NCBI RefSeq assembly: GCF_002288635.1
Contig: NZ_NRSW01000001.1
Coordinates: 1,457,522-1,521,521, forward strand
DNA length: 64,000 nt
Direction: 5' to 3'
DNA from: Mucilaginibacter sp. MD40
GTDB lineage: Bacteria; Bacteroidota; Bacteroidia; Sphingobacteriales; Sphingobacteriaceae
Numbering within the stretch: position 1 is the stretch's first letter; every line of letters begins with the position of its first letter. The translations under genes were made by a program, and so were the position numbers. Below, piece after piece: positions 41,577 to 51,824 of the stretch. Below the pieces are notes generated by a model. That model worked only from the letters and a program-made list of their open reading frames with translations, was not told the DNA's origin and searched no databases.

Positions 41577-44474
41577 ATGAACAATGAACTATATACCAAA
41601 ACAATGATCAAAGAAGCAGATAAAGATCCGCAGAAACATATTATTATAAAGGGCGCAAGAGTACACAATCTCAAGAACCTGGATGTAGCCATACCCAAAA
41701 ATAAACTGGTGGTAGTTACCGGTATGTCAGGGTCTGGCAAATCCTCGTTGGCGTTTGATACGCTTTACGCCGAGGGGCAGCGCCGTTATGTGGAGAGCTT
41801 ATCATCATACGCCCGCCAGTTTTTGGGCCGTATGAATAAGCCTGATGTGGACTATATTAAAGGTATAGCACCAGCTATTGCCATTGAGCAAAAGGTTATT
41901 ACCAGTAACCCGCGCTCAACCGTGGGGACTTCAACAGAAATATACGATTACCTGAAACTGCTTTTTTCAAGGATTGGAAAAACCATTTCCCCTGTTTCGG
42001 GCGGAGTGGTTAAAAAGGATACCGTCACCGATGTAGTGAATTTTATTTCGGCTCTGCCGGATGAAACGCAGGTAACTATTTTGTGCCCACTGCATCCGCA
42101 TAACAACCGCAGCCTTAAAGAAGAATTAGCCGTGCTGATGCAAAAAGGTTTTGTGCGCGTGGAATTAGACGGACAGTTAGCCCGTATTGAAAGCTTGCTG
42201 GAAGATGAAAGCATTGCTGCCGATACAGAGGTTAAAGACAAGAAAAAGAAGAAAGCAGGAGCCGACCATGAACAGTCTGACGGTTATGATGAGCATGTGC
42301 GCATTGTGATTGACCGTGTGACCAAAAACATGGAAGATGAAACCATTAGTCGCCTGGCAGATTCTGTGCAGACAGCTTTTTTTGAAGGAAAAGGTGATTG
42401 TTACGTACGATATAAAGAACCTGAAGCTGAAAATGAAACGGAACATTTTTTCTGCGACCGCTTTGAGCTGGATGGGATGCGCTTTGAGGAGCCTACGCCA
42501 AATTTCTTTAGCTTTAACAACCCATATGGTGCTTGTAAACGTTGCGAAGGTTACGGAAAGGTGATAGGCATAGATGAAGACCTTGTTATTCCTGATAAGA
42601 GCAAAACCGTTTACGAAGGAGCGATTGCCCCCTGGCGCGGCGAAAAAATGCGGGAGTGGAATGATGTTTTGGTGAAGAACGCCATTAAGTTTGATTTTCC
42701 TATCCATCGCCAGTATAATCAGCTTACCGAAGATCAGCAACGCTTGTTATGGACAGGTAACCAATACTTTCGTGGGTTAGATGCTTTCTTCAAAGAAATG
42801 GAGGAGCAGACCTATAAGATACAATACAGGGTGCTGCTTTCGCGCTATCGCGGTAAAACTACCTGCCCTGATTGTAAAGGTAGTAGGTTACGTAAGGACG
42901 CTTCGTATGTAAAAATAGAAGGCATGTCTATCACCGACGTGGTGTTAATGCCGTTGGACAGGGCCCTTGAGTTTTTTGGCGGACTAAATTTAAGTGAGAA
43001 CGACGAAAAGATAGGCAAGCGCCTATTGATGGAGATAACCAGCCGCCTGCGTTTTTTAAATGATGTAGGGTTAAGTTATCTGACGTTGAACCGCTTATCT
43101 AACACGCTTTCGGGCGGCGAATCGCAGCGTATTAACCTGGCAACTTCATTGGGAAGCAGCCTGGTGGGCTCGGTTTATGTATTGGATGAGCCAAGTATAG
43201 GCCTGCACCCGCGCGATACTGAAAGGCTGATCTCCGTTTTACGTTCACTGCGCGATGTGGGTAATACCGTGTTAGTGGTAGAGCACGAAGAAGAGATCAT
43301 GAAAGCTGCCGACCACATTATTGATATTGGTCCGGAGGCCGGCACACATGGCGGTAATCTTATTTTTACCGGCACTTATGACCAGATCATTACGGACGAC
43401 GATAGCCTCACCGGTAAATACCTGAGCGGTAGAGAAGAAATCGCTATCCCTAAAACCCGCCGTAAATGGCATGATTATATTGAGATAAAAGGAGCGCGTG
43501 AGAACAACTTAAAACATGCTTCTGCTAAGTTCCCGTTAGGGGTGCTTACGGTGGTTACCGGCGTATCAGGCTCTGGCAAAACCAGTTTGGTAAAACGTAT
43601 TTTGGCACCTGCACTGCAAAAAACTTTAGGCAATTATACCGGCGACCAAAGCGGCGCCTTTGATAGCATAGAGGGCGACTACAATAAAATTGAACAGGTA
43701 GAGCTGGTAGACCAAAACCCCATTGGTCGCTCATCACGCTCAAACCCGGTTACTTATGTGAAAGCGTGGGACGAGATACGTAACCTTTATGCCGCACAAC
43801 CGGCTTCTAAAGCAGGCGGGTTAAAGCCCTCTGCATTCTCCTTTAACGTTGAAGGTGGCCGTTGTGATGTTTGCCAGGGCGAGGGAGAGGTGAAGATAGA
43901 GATGCAATTTATGGCAGATATCTTCCTTACCTGCGAGGCCTGCGGCGGTAAGCGCTTTAAACAGCACATTCTGGATATTACTTATAATGATAAGAATGTA
44001 TCGGAAGTGCTGGACATGACCATTGATGAAGCGGTTGAGTTCTTTGCCAAAGAGCCAAAGATACTTGCTAAGATAAAACCTCTGGTTGATGTTGGTTTGG
44101 GTTATGTGCAGTTAGGGCAATCGTCCAACACACTATCAGGCGGTGAGGCACAGCGTATCAAACTGGCAAGCTTCCTGGTGAAGGGTAACAACACGCATAA
44201 AACCATGTTCATTTTTGATGAACCAACTACCGGGCTGCACTTTGCCGATATCAAAAAGCTCCTTAAATCATTCGATGCGCTGATAGAGAACGGTAACACT
44301 ATCCTGGTGATTGAGCACAACATGGACGTAATTAAATGTGCCGATTGGGTTATAGACATAGGCCCCGAAGGTGGAGAACGCGGCGGTAACGTAGTTTTCG
44401 AGGGTGCACCTGAAGACCTGATCAAAAAGGCAGATAGTTACACCGGGCAGTTTTTGAAAGAGCGATTCGAGTAA
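41577..44474 (+). CDS. uvrA: excinuclease ABC subunit A
   Basis: The 965-aa protein has two ABC ATPase units: Walker A GMSGSGKS (49-56) with signature LSGGESQRINL, and the second GVSGSGKT with LSGGEAQRIKL. Zinc-binding CKRCEGYGKV, CPDCKGSRL and CDVCQGEGEV...CEACGGKRF are present. UvrA finds bulky DNA damage and loads UvrB. A Lys-rich insertion (KDKKKKKAGADHEQSDGYDE, about 219-240) interrupts the first unit's insertion region. The start ATG 41,577 gives the longest form; ATG at codon 10 is an alternative. Confidence 0.98.
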   Translation: MNNELYTKTMIKEADKDPQKHIIIKGARVHNLKNLDVAIPKNKLVVVTGMSGSGKSSLAFDTLYAEGQRRYVESLSSYARQFLGRMNKPDVDYIKGIAPAIAIEQKVITSNPRSTVGTSTEIYDYLKLLFSRIGKTISPVSGGVVKKDTVTDVVNFISALPDETQVTILCPLHPHNNRSLKEELAVLMQKGFVRVELDGQLARIESLLEDESIAADTEVKDKKKKKAGADHEQSDGYDEHVRIVIDRVTKNMEDETISRLADSVQTAFFEGKGDCYVRYKEPEAENETEHFFCDRFELDGMRFEEPTPNFFSFNNPYGACKRCEGYGKVIGIDEDLVIPDKSKTVYEGAIAPWRGEKMREWNDVLVKNAIKFDFPIHRQYNQLTEDQQRLLWTGNQYFRGLDAFFKEMEEQTYKIQYRVLLSRYRGKTTCPDCKGSRLRKDASYVKIEGMSITDVVLMPLDRALEFFGGLNLSENDEKIGKRLLMEITSRLRFLNDVGLSYLTLNRLSNTLSGGESQRINLATSLGSSLVGSVYVLDEPSIGLHPRDTERLISVLRSLRDVGNTVLVVEHEEEIMKAADHIIDIGPEAGTHGGNLIFTGTYDQIITDDDSLTGKYLSGREEIAIPKTRRKWHDYIEIKGARENNLKHASAKFPLGVLTVVTGVSGSGKTSLVKRILAPALQKTLGNYTGDQSGAFDSIEGDYNKIEQVELVDQNPIGRSSRSNPVTYVKAWDEIRNLYAAQPASKAGGLKPSAFSFNVEGGRCDVCQGEGEVKIEMQFMADIFLTCEACGGKRFKQHILDITYNDKNVSEVLDMTIDEAVEFFAKEPKILAKIKPLVDVGLGYVQLGQSSNTLSGGEAQRIKLASFLVKGNNTHKTMFIFDEPTTGLHFADIKKLLKSFDALIENGNTILVIEHNMDVIKCADWVIDIGPEGGERGGNVVFEGAPEDLIKKADSYTGQFLKERFE

Positions 44475-44500
44475 CCTAATAACCTCTTTGAGGCAAGTAA

Positions 44501-44528
44501 TAAAGGCGATGAGTTATCATCGCCTTTA
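44501..44528 (+). terminator. bidirectional terminator after uvrA
   Basis: TAAAGGCGATGA and TCATCGCCTTTA form a perfect 12-bp stem with loop GTTA. T-rich flanks exist on both strands. It lies 27 bases after uvrA and 10 before the convergent gene's end, so it serves both. Confidence 0.85.
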
Positions 44529-44537
44529 TTGTTGCTG

Positions 44538-45461
44538 CTATTTCTTTGAATACGGAAACGGTAATCTCATTCTGATCTCGCTGTCCTCGCCGGCTTTATT
44601 GGTGAATTTGGCTTCTTTAAGTACGCGCACAGCTTCTTCATCGCAGCCGTAGCCCAGGCCTTTTACAACGGTAATGTCTTTGGTACCGCCGGAGCCGGTT
44701 ACTGTAAGCTGCACGGTCACAAAGCCGTTTACATTGGCGGCTTTGGCTTGCTCGGGGTAAACAAGCTTACTGAAAATAGCTTCATTGCCACCTATGGGTT
44801 CAATAGCCGGTAGTTCTTCCTCGGTTACTTTGTAGTAAAGGCCCGGCGGGTTTGGGTTAGCGGTGCTGCTTACGGGTTTATAATCTATTCCCCATTTTTT
44901 AAGATAAGATTGTAACGGAGGCAAACCTGCTTTTTTGCGCCTGTCGTTCACAAAAGCTTCATCGCCGATAGGAAATATTTGAAACAAGCCTTTTTTTGAT
45001 TCATGTAATTGGGTGCCATAAACCTGTGGCTGGTTCTGCGCTATCCGCACGCGATCAACCATTAGTGGTATCAATGATGGCGAAAGCTCTCCCTTATCGG
45101 CTGCCTCAATAATTACAGGCAGGTATTTTTTCTGCGCTTCCAGATCATTATGCTGTATCACATTAAAAGCAACGTCGCTTAACTCGGCACCCACCAGCGT
45201 TTTGCCGGGATAACCATAATCGGTTATGATGCGTTCTATTTTGGCCAGGTTAGCCACATCAGCCGCCGACTGCCTTGCCATTAACGCTTTGTCCTCTGCC
45301 GAACCGGTGCCATGCTTTTTAGCTTCTGCAATAGCCGCTACGCGATACTGCTGATCGGCTTTACCAATGGCGGCTATGTCTCCCAGCAGTTTTTTGTTGG
45401 TTTGAGCAAAAAGGGTTGAAGTGGAAAGGCTAAGAATGATAAGGGCTTTAAGGGGTTTCAT
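44538..45461 (-). CDS. secreted DUF6624-like protein with TonB C-terminal domain
   Basis: The 307-aa protein has a signal peptide (MKPLKALIILSLSTSTLFAQ), a helical DUF6624-like domain (about 25-185, with VQHNDLE-type VIQHNDLEAQKKYLPVI), and a TonB C-terminal fold (about 225-305: YPEQAKAANVNGFVTVQLTV). The TonB domain here sits in a periplasmic protein without a membrane anchor, so it may bind outer-membrane proteins rather than transduce energy. It is convergent with uvrA. Confidence 0.82.
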   Translation of the reverse strand: MKPLKALIILSLSTSTLFAQTNKKLLGDIAAIGKADQQYRVAAIAEAKKHGTGSAEDKALMARQSAADVANLAKIERIITDYGYPGKTLVGAELSDVAFNVIQHNDLEAQKKYLPVIIEAADKGELSPSLIPLMVDRVRIAQNQPQVYGTQLHESKKGLFQIFPIGDEAFVNDRRKKAGLPPLQSYLKKWGIDYKPVSSTANPNPPGLYYKVTEEELPAIEPIGGNEAIFSKLVYPEQAKAANVNGFVTVQLTVTGSGGTKDITVVKGLGYGCDEEAVRVLKEAKFTNKAGEDSEIRMRLPFPYSKK

Positions 45462-45823
45462 GGGTGTTTTGGGTAATTGATAGCTAAGTTAGTAAAATGT
45501 CAAGTATTGCTATGCCCTTTCCAGCGCAAAAGTCATCATGGTTCTACCCGCTTTTGCCTAAAGCTTTTTTGCTGACAGGAGAGGAAAAGAAGAGTACAGA
45601 CGGAACGCCACCAACAAATGCGACATAGTGTAACGTGCGGATAGCACAGGCATTGCTTAAGCACAACCCAATGTAGCGCGTTACCAAGTCGCGACTTTTC
45701 TTTGGTAACTTTCTTTTGAGAGAAAAGAAAGTTACTTCCACTGACGATTCAATGCCTACTGCCATTCCTAACGAAGAACCGATTCTGGAGATTTGCCTTG
45801 GAGGTATTTCGTTTTTTAACACA
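45462..45823. repeat. intergenic region with a perfect long palindrome
   Basis: GTAACTTTCTTTT (45,705-45,717) pairs perfectly with AAAAGAAAGTTAC (45,723-45,735) across GAGAG. The surrounding sequence (GGTAACGCGCTAC-like blocks) also looks like a dispersed repeat. No gene is supported. A 92-codon minus-strand frame crosses the palindrome but has an implausible protein. Confidence 0.6.
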
Positions 45824-45854
45824 AAAAAAGCCTCTCCAAACGGAAAGGCTTTTT
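45824..45854 (-). terminator. rho-independent terminator after aconitase
   Basis: AAAAAGCCT(C)TCC pairs with GGA(A)AGGCTTTTT around AAAC. The minus strand ends in Ts. It lies 28 bases after the aconitase stop. Confidence 0.8.
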
Positions 45855-45882
45855 GAATTTTTAATTTTGACTTTTTAATTTA

Positions 45883-48150
45883 TTAAGAAGCCATTTGCCT
45901 GCGGATGATGTTTAACGCGCCACCTGCTTTAAACCACTCAATTTGCTGTGCATTGTAAGTATGGTTTACTGCAAAGCTTTCTGTTGAGCCATCTGCGTGG
46001 TGCAGAACAACGGTAAGTTGTTTGCCGGGTGCAAATTCGGTTAAGCCGGTGATATCGATGATATCATCTTCCTGTATTTTATCGTAATCGTTGCTATCGG
46101 CAAAGGTAATAGCCAGCATACCTTGTTTTTTAAGGTTGGTTTCGTGTATACGGGCAAATGATTTTACCAGTATGGCACGCACACCTAAGTGGCGTGGTTC
46201 CATCGCGGCATGCTCGCGTGATGAGCCTTCGCCGTAGTTCTCGTCGCCAACTACAACAGTACCTATGCCGGCGGCTTTGTAATCGCGCTGAGTAGCAGGT
46301 ACCGGGCCGTATTCGCCGGTTAACTGGTTTTTAACGCTATCCGCATTGTTGTTAAAGTAGTTGATGGCACCAATTAACATGTTGTTTGAAATGTTATCCA
46401 GGTGACCACGGAACTTTAACCACGGGCCTGCCATAGAGATATGGTCGGTAGTACATTTACCTTTTGCTTTTATCAGCAGTTTCAGGCCGGTAAGGTCAGT
46501 GCCTTCCCATGCGTTAAACGGCTCCAGTAATTGCAGGCGCGCCGATGTAGGGCTAACAATAACCTGCACGTGGCTGCCATCTTCGGCTGGTGCCTGGTAA
46601 CCGGCATCTTCAACCGCGTAACCGCGTACTGGCATTTCAATACCTTGCGGCTCGTCCAGTTTCACCTGTTCGCCATTTTTGTTGGTTAAAGTATCAGTAA
46701 GCGGGTTAAAGGTCAAGTCGCCTGCAATAGCAAATGCAGTAACAATCTCCGGTGAAGCCACGAAAGCGTGAGTATTAGGGTTACCATCCTGGCGTTTAGC
46801 GAAGTTACGGTTAAACGAAGTGATGATAGAGTTTTTACGTGTAGGATCATCGGTATGGCGCGCCCACTGGCCAATACATGGGCCGCAAGCGTTAGCTAAC
46901 ACCACACCGCCCATTTGAGCGAAGGTGTTGAGGTAACCATCGCGCTCAACCGTATAACGTACCTGCTCGGAGCCGGGGGTGATCGTAAATTCGGCTTTTG
47001 TAGCCAGGCCTTTGTCAATAGCCTGTTGTGCAATAGATGCAGAACGGGTAATGTCTTCGTAAGACGAGTTGGTACATGAACCAATCAAACCAACCTCAAG
47101 AGTTGCAGGCCAGTTGTTCTCTTTAACGGCTTGCGCGAATTTAGAGATAGGCCATGCCAAATCCGGAGTGAACGGACCGTTTACATGTGGCTCAAGCTCG
47201 CTCAGGTTAATTTCAATCACCTGGTCAAAATATTGCTCAGGGTTAGCGTAAACCGCATCATCGCCGGTTAAGTGCTCGGCAATAGCATCTGCCATATCGG
47301 CAATGTCACCGCGTTTAGTGCCGCGCAGGTAATCAGCCGCTTTTTCATCGTAACCGAAAATAGAGGTGGTAGCGCCAATTTCGGCACCCATGTTACAGAT
47401 AGTAGCTTTACCCGTGGCCGACATTGAACGTGCGCCTTCGCCAAAGTACTCCACTATGAAACCGGTACCACCTTTTACGGTAAGTATACCGGCAACACGC
47501 AGAATAACGTCCTTGGCAGATGTCCAACCAGATAGCTTACCGGTTAATTTAACACCTAATAGCTTAGGGAATTTTAGCTCCCAAGGCAAACCTGCCATTA
47601 CGTCGCAGGCGTCAGCACCACCAACACCAATAGCCACCATACCCAAACCACCTGCGTTAGGTGTGTGTGAGTCGGTACCGATCATCATACCACCAGGGAA
47701 CGCATAGTTCTCTAACACTACCTGGTGAATAATACCAGCACCGGCTTTCCAGAAACCGATACCGTATTTATCTGATACGGATGAAAGAAAATCATAAACT
47801 TCGCGGTTGGTATCAACAGCGGTATTTAAGTCGGCAACGGCGCCTACTTTTGCTTGTATCAAGTGGTCGCAATGTACTGTTGAAGGTACGGCAACCTGCG
47901 GGCGGCCGGCCTGCATAAATTGCAACAGGGCCATTTGAGCGGTAGCATCCTGCATGGCAACGCGGTCCGGTGCAAAGTCCACATAGTCGTTACCACGCTC
48001 AAAAGCTTTTGAAGCATCACCTTCAGAAAGGTGAGCATATAATATTTTCTCTGTTAAAGTAAGAGGTTTACCGGTCGCTTTGCGGGCAGCATCCACACGG
48101 GTACTGTAGCGATCATAAACCTTTTTGATCATGTCTATATCAAAGGCCAT
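45883..48150 (-). CDS. aconitate hydratase (mitochondrial-type)
   Basis: The 755-aa protein has the cluster-ligand motifs [10 protein letters not shown] and [11 protein letters not shown] and the substrate-binding [16 protein letters not shown] near the end. It interconverts citrate and isocitrate in the TCA cycle with a [4Fe-4S] cluster. The front ([20 protein letters not shown]) and length match the mitochondrial-type family found in Bacteroidota. The reading frame is intact and the gene stands alone. Confidence 0.96.
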   Translation of the reverse strand: MAFDIDMIKKVYDRYSTRVDAARKATGKPLTLTEKILYAHLSEGDASKAFERGNDYVDFAPDRVAMQDATAQMALLQFMQAGRPQVAVPSTVHCDHLIQAKVGAVADLNTAVDTNREVYDFLSSVSDKYGIGFWKAGAGIIHQVVLENYAFPGGMMIGTDSHTPNAGGLGMVAIGVGGADACDVMAGLPWELKFPKLLGVKLTGKLSGWTSAKDVILRVAGILTVKGGTGFIVEYFGEGARSMSATGKATICNMGAEIGATTSIFGYDEKAADYLRGTKRGDIADMADAIAEHLTGDDAVYANPEQYFDQVIEINLSELEPHVNGPFTPDLAWPISKFAQAVKENNWPATLEVGLIGSCTNSSYEDITRSASIAQQAIDKGLATKAEFTITPGSEQVRYTVERDGYLNTFAQMGGVVLANACGPCIGQWARHTDDPTRKNSIITSFNRNFAKRQDGNPNTHAFVASPEIVTAFAIAGDLTFNPLTDTLTNKNGEQVKLDEPQGIEMPVRGYAVEDAGYQAPAEDGSHVQVIVSPTSARLQLLEPFNAWEGTDLTGLKLLIKAKGKCTTDHISMAGPWLKFRGHLDNISNNMLIGAINYFNNNADSVKNQLTGEYGPVPATQRDYKAAGIGTVVVGDENYGEGSSREHAAMEPRHLGVRAILVKSFARIHETNLKKQGMLAITFADSNDYDKIQEDDIIDITGLTEFAPGKQLTVVLHHADGSTESFAVNHTYNAQQIEWFKAGGALNIIRRQMAS

Positions 48151-48342
48151 AATAAATTGATCTTTATGAGGTAAAAGAATGTTGTAACCCGTTCTGGGCC
48201 AACAGCCGCGAATTTACAAATTATAACAGTTAATACCGCCCGGGGCTTTAGGCAATTGTTATTTGGACATGTTCTAAATAAGCCTTCATCAAAAAATAAG
48301 AAACAATTAAAACCCTGGTAATTGCCGCTTGTTGATATTGCG

Positions 48343-48819
48343 ATGTCAATCACCATACGCCAACCCCAACTGTCAGAATATCCTTCGCTTGCTGACCTTT
48401 GGGAAGCATCCGTAAGGCAATCACATGATTTTCTGACTGATGATGATATTGCCTTCTACCGGCCTTTATTGGTCACTTACATGCCCATAATGGAAGTTTA
48501 TTGTACCGAAGATGAAAACGGTATAACAGGCTTTATAGGCATTAGCGAGGGGATGATTCAGGCGCTTTTTATAGATCCAGGGGCTGTAGGCAAAGGATAT
48601 GGTAAGCGCTTAATGGAGTTTGCAATTATTGATAAGCAACTAAGCCGGGTGGATGTTAACGAACAGAACATCAATGCAAGAGGGTTTTATGAACGCTTAG
48701 GCTTTAGAGTAGTAGGCCGAAGTGAAACAGACGGAGCCGGTAAGCCCTACCCGATATTGAACATGGAATTGAATTACGAGCTATCCGGTTATCCCCGGCC
48801 GGAGACGAATAATATATAA
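48343..48819 (+). CDS. GNAT-family N-acetyltransferase
   Basis: About 158 aa from ATG 48,343. A longer frame begins at TTG 48,322, but MSITIRQPQLSEYPSLADLW is a typical GNAT start. Acetyl-CoA-binding motif A is QALFIDPGAVGKGYGKRLME, and NINARGFYERLGF marks the C-terminal half. The substrate is unknown. It is divergent from aconitase and converges on the esterase, with a one-base gap. Confidence 0.9.
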   Translation: MSITIRQPQLSEYPSLADLWEASVRQSHDFLTDDDIAFYRPLLVTYMPIMEVYCTEDENGITGFIGISEGMIQALFIDPGAVGKGYGKRLMEFAIIDKQLSRVDVNEQNINARGFYERLGFRVVGRSETDGAGKPYPILNMELNYELSGYPRPETNNI

Positions 48820-48820
48820 C

Positions 48821-49624
48821 TTATTGCTTTATCCACCAGGCATAGAACGCTGCAAATGCTTTACGCCATTGCGCTTCATTATGCCTGGAATCTTTCACTA
48901 TTAAAGGATCAGGCACATGTTTCCTGTCAAAACCTTTTGATAGCAGCAGGCTGTCCATCCGTGCTACGTATTCTGTTTCGTTGCCTTCCTGATCGCCGCA
49001 GGCTAAAAAGAAACGGTTTTTGGTATTGAGTTTTTCGGATGCTACTAATTCATACATTTTGGGCGCTATCCAGAACGAAGGGGAAAATACCCCTGCGGTA
49101 CCAAATATCTGCGGATATTTTATGGCTGCGTACATAGATATCAAGCCACCCATTGAGCTGCCGGCAATTACGGTGTGTTTAGCGTCTTTAAGTGTACGGT
49201 ATGCGCTGTCGATATGCGGCTTAAGGGTGTTTACAATGAAATCCGTATAGGCAACACCCTCTTGTTTGCCGTAATTGCTATCCCAGGCATTATATTCCAT
49301 AATACGGTTTTTCCCGTTATTAATGCCCACGATTATTGCCTGTTTATTGGGTGGATAGGTCTTGAGTAAAGAATCGATATACCAGCTAAATGCAGGGTTT
49401 TTTGTACCACTGAAAAGGTTTTGGCCATCGTGTATGTAAATTACAGGATATGCCCGTTTGGAAGCAGTATAGCCCGCAGGTAGATATATGCGGATGGTTC
49501 GTTCGCGGTTAAGTTGTGGAATGTGGATATTTTCAGTTATAATTCTGGCCGTATCTTGCGCAAACGATGGGGCATAAGCCAGAGAAGTTAACAAGACGAT
49601 GAAGTATAAAATAGATCTTGGCAT
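48821..49624 (-). CDS. secreted alpha/beta-hydrolase esterase (esterase D-like family)
   Basis: The 267-aa protein has a signal peptide (to about AYAPSFAQ) and the fold of the putative esterase family: strand/loop VIYIHDGQNLFSG, nucleophile Ser157 in GSSMGG, and His near residue 249 (DSRHNEAQW). Such enzymes cleave acyl esters of sugars, siderophores or other small molecules. The substrate cannot be told. It is followed after 27 bases of gap by the deacetylase gene upstream on the same strand, which suggests a shared transcript. Confidence 0.88.
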   Translation of the reverse strand: MPRSILYFIVLLTSLAYAPSFAQDTARIITENIHIPQLNRERTIRIYLPAGYTASKRAYPVIYIHDGQNLFSGTKNPAFSWYIDSLLKTYPPNKQAIIVGINNGKNRIMEYNAWDSNYGKQEGVAYTDFIVNTLKPHIDSAYRTLKDAKHTVIAGSSMGGLISMYAAIKYPQIFGTAGVFSPSFWIAPKMYELVASEKLNTKNRFFLACGDQEGNETEYVARMDSLLLSKGFDRKHVPDPLIVKDSRHNEAQWRKAFAAFYAWWIKQ

Positions 49625-49651
49625 ATAGTTAATATAGGTATTTATCGTCCC

Positions 49652-50269
49652 CTATAAAGCTTTAAAGGTAAATCCAAGCCCGGTAAAATGCTCTAATACC
49701 AAAGGCAGCGCATACTCCATTTTATGGAAAGCCTTTATACTATCATGGAAAAGCACAATGGAGCCGTCGCCTGCGTTTTTGGTCACATTGTTCAGGGCTT
49801 CTTCCCGCTTAAGGCTCATGTCAAAGTCGCCGCTAAGCACATCCCACATAATTATCTGTATATCCGGCCGGGCCTGCTGCAGTAATTTTACCTGCGAACG
49901 TTTAATTCGGCCGTAAGGAGGGCGAAATAAGGGCGTATCTAACAACTCGTTAGCCTTGAGGTAATTTTGCAGGTAAACCTGGTCATCCGTGTTCCAGCCG
50001 CGCAGGTGGTTATAGGTATGGTTGCCAATGGTATGTCCGGCCTGTTTTACTTCTTCAAATATATCCGGGTGTTTACGTACATTATCGCCTATGCAAAAAA
50101 ACGTAGCCCTGGCATCGTACTTTTTTAAAATATTTAGAACAAAAGGTGTAACAATGGGTATAGGGCCGTCGTCAAAAGTCAAAAAAATAGAACGGTTACC
50201 CGGTTCGGCATTCCAGATGAGTTGCGGATAAAGTTTTTTAAGCCACCACGGGGTCTTAACCAGGTACAT
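49652..50269 (-). CDS. polysaccharide deacetylase (NodB-type)
   Basis: The 205-aa protein has NodB motifs TFDDGP (31-36), NHTYNH (83-88) with metal-binding His, and RPPYGR. It lacks a signal peptide, having instead a short hydrophobic front MYLVKTPWWLKKLYPQLIW. Such enzymes remove acetyl groups from peptidoglycan, chitin-like oligomers or exopolysaccharide. It lies just upstream of the esterase on the same strand. Confidence 0.93.
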   Translation of the reverse strand: MYLVKTPWWLKKLYPQLIWNAEPGNRSIFLTFDDGPIPIVTPFVLNILKKYDARATFFCIGDNVRKHPDIFEEVKQAGHTIGNHTYNHLRGWNTDDQVYLQNYLKANELLDTPLFRPPYGRIKRSQVKLLQQARPDIQIIMWDVLSGDFDMSLKREEALNNVTKNAGDGSIVLFHDSIKAFHKMEYALPLVLEHFTGLGFTFKAL

Positions 50270-50360
50270 GATTAAAATAAGGAGTTAATGCTTAGTTGTT
50301 TTTATTACCCTACTGTATAGGCAAGGTAATATAAGTTACTTACAATTGTACATATTTAAT

Positions 50361-51806
50361 ATGAAACTAAACTTACCGGTCACAAAAGTAACTATTGCCT
50401 GCCTCATATCACTAATGGGTTTAAGCATGCGCGTTAAGGCCCAGGAAGTGGTTACCCTGCAACGTGCCATTGATCTTGCGCTGGAGCGCAACCTTACCAT
50501 TAAGCAGGCGCAATTCAGCGAGGCTTTATCTGAGGAGAATCTTAAACAATCCAAATATAACCTGCTGCCTAATTTAACTGCAGGTCCCCAGGCTTCTTTG
50601 AACTTTGGCCGTAATATCGACCCTTCAACCAACCAGTTCATTAACCAGCGTATTTCTGCGTTAAGCGGCAATATGTCCTCACAAGTTACCCTTTTTCAGG
50701 GCGGGCAGTTACGCAACCAGATCATCGAAAACAGGTTATTGCTTAATGCCGACCGCAGCTACACCGCAAAGATCAAAAATGATCTGGTCCTTAACGTTGT
50801 AACTCAATATTTGCTGGTGTTAACCAATCAGGATTTGGTTACCGCTGCAAAGCAGCAAATAGATGTAGCCAAAATTACGGTTGACCGTGCGCAGAAAAAC
50901 TTCGATGTAGGTAACCAAACACTTGCTGATCTGGCACAGGCCAAGGCCCAGCAATCAACCGCCGAACTCAACTATACCACTGCCGAAAACCAGCTGGAGT
51001 TATCCATCCTTACACTAAAGCAGTATATGGAAATGCCGCCGGCTACCAATATTGTTTTTGAGAAGCCGGATATTAGTAAATTTAAAAACCTGTCTACCGT
51101 GTTTAACCCGGAGGATGTGTTAAAAACAGCCCTGGCCGTAAACCCGGATGTAAGCCTGGCCGAAGCAAGGCAGAAAGCCGCCGCGCAGGATATTAAAGTG
51201 GCACGCGGCAATTACTACCCCAGCATTGTACTGTTTGGCCAGTTGGGTACCAATTATTCAGACGCGCGCAAGCTGGTTTCAGGCGTTACGCCCAGTGGCC
51301 GTATGGATACTGTGGGTTTTGTAGGTGGTAACATGGCTACCCCGGTTACGGTGCCGGGCTTTAATCCCGTTTATTCCAATTATCCGTTTTTCAGGCAAAT
51401 AGGCGATAACTTTAATCAATCGGTAGGTATTAGCTTACAGATACCCATTTTTAACCGCTTTAGTGCCCGTACATCAGTGCGCAAAGCCAAAATCACTAAT
51501 GAGAATGCTTTGGTAACCGCTCAATTGGCGCGTAATAACCTAAGCAAGATCATCTATCAGGCGGTATGGGACGTACAGGCCGCTAATAAAAAATACCAAA
51601 GTTCGCTGCAAACGTATACGGCCAATAAAGAGGCGTTTAATGTAATACAGCAGCGCTATAATGTGGGGCTTGTTAACTCGCTTGATTATAATACCTCACT
51701 TACTAACTTAAACAAATCGCAGTTTGATCTCATCCAGGCACAGTATGAACTGGTTTTCAGGAGCAAGGTCATCGATTATTATCTCGGAAACCCTATAACA
51801 CTGTAA
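50361..51806 (+). CDS. TolC-family outer membrane efflux protein
   Basis: About 481 aa from ATG 50,361. The frame opens at TTG 50,346, but MKLNLPVTKVTIACLISLMG starts the signal peptide. It has TolC-like repeats with ALERNLTIKQAQ and ALAVNPDVSLAEARQKAAAQ, plus helical coiled coil stretches. It forms an outer-membrane exit duct. The adaptor gene follows 18 bases later. The deacetylase is divergent upstream. Confidence 0.95.
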   Translation: MKLNLPVTKVTIACLISLMGLSMRVKAQEVVTLQRAIDLALERNLTIKQAQFSEALSEENLKQSKYNLLPNLTAGPQASLNFGRNIDPSTNQFINQRISALSGNMSSQVTLFQGGQLRNQIIENRLLLNADRSYTAKIKNDLVLNVVTQYLLVLTNQDLVTAAKQQIDVAKITVDRAQKNFDVGNQTLADLAQAKAQQSTAELNYTTAENQLELSILTLKQYMEMPPATNIVFEKPDISKFKNLSTVFNPEDVLKTALAVNPDVSLAEARQKAAAQDIKVARGNYYPSIVLFGQLGTNYSDARKLVSGVTPSGRMDTVGFVGGNMATPVTVPGFNPVYSNYPFFRQIGDNFNQSVGISLQIPIFNRFSARTSVRKAKITNENALVTAQLARNNLSKIIYQAVWDVQAANKKYQSSLQTYTANKEAFNVIQQRYNVGLVNSLDYNTSLTNLNKSQFDLIQAQYELVFRSKVIDYYLGNPITL

Positions 51807-51824
51807 ATAAAAACCCGCACCATC

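Noticed and set aside
45544-45822. 92-codon minus-strand frame in the repeat region before aconitase
   Set aside because: It crosses the long palindrome and reads as low-quality protein. The region is better explained as dispersed repeat DNA.
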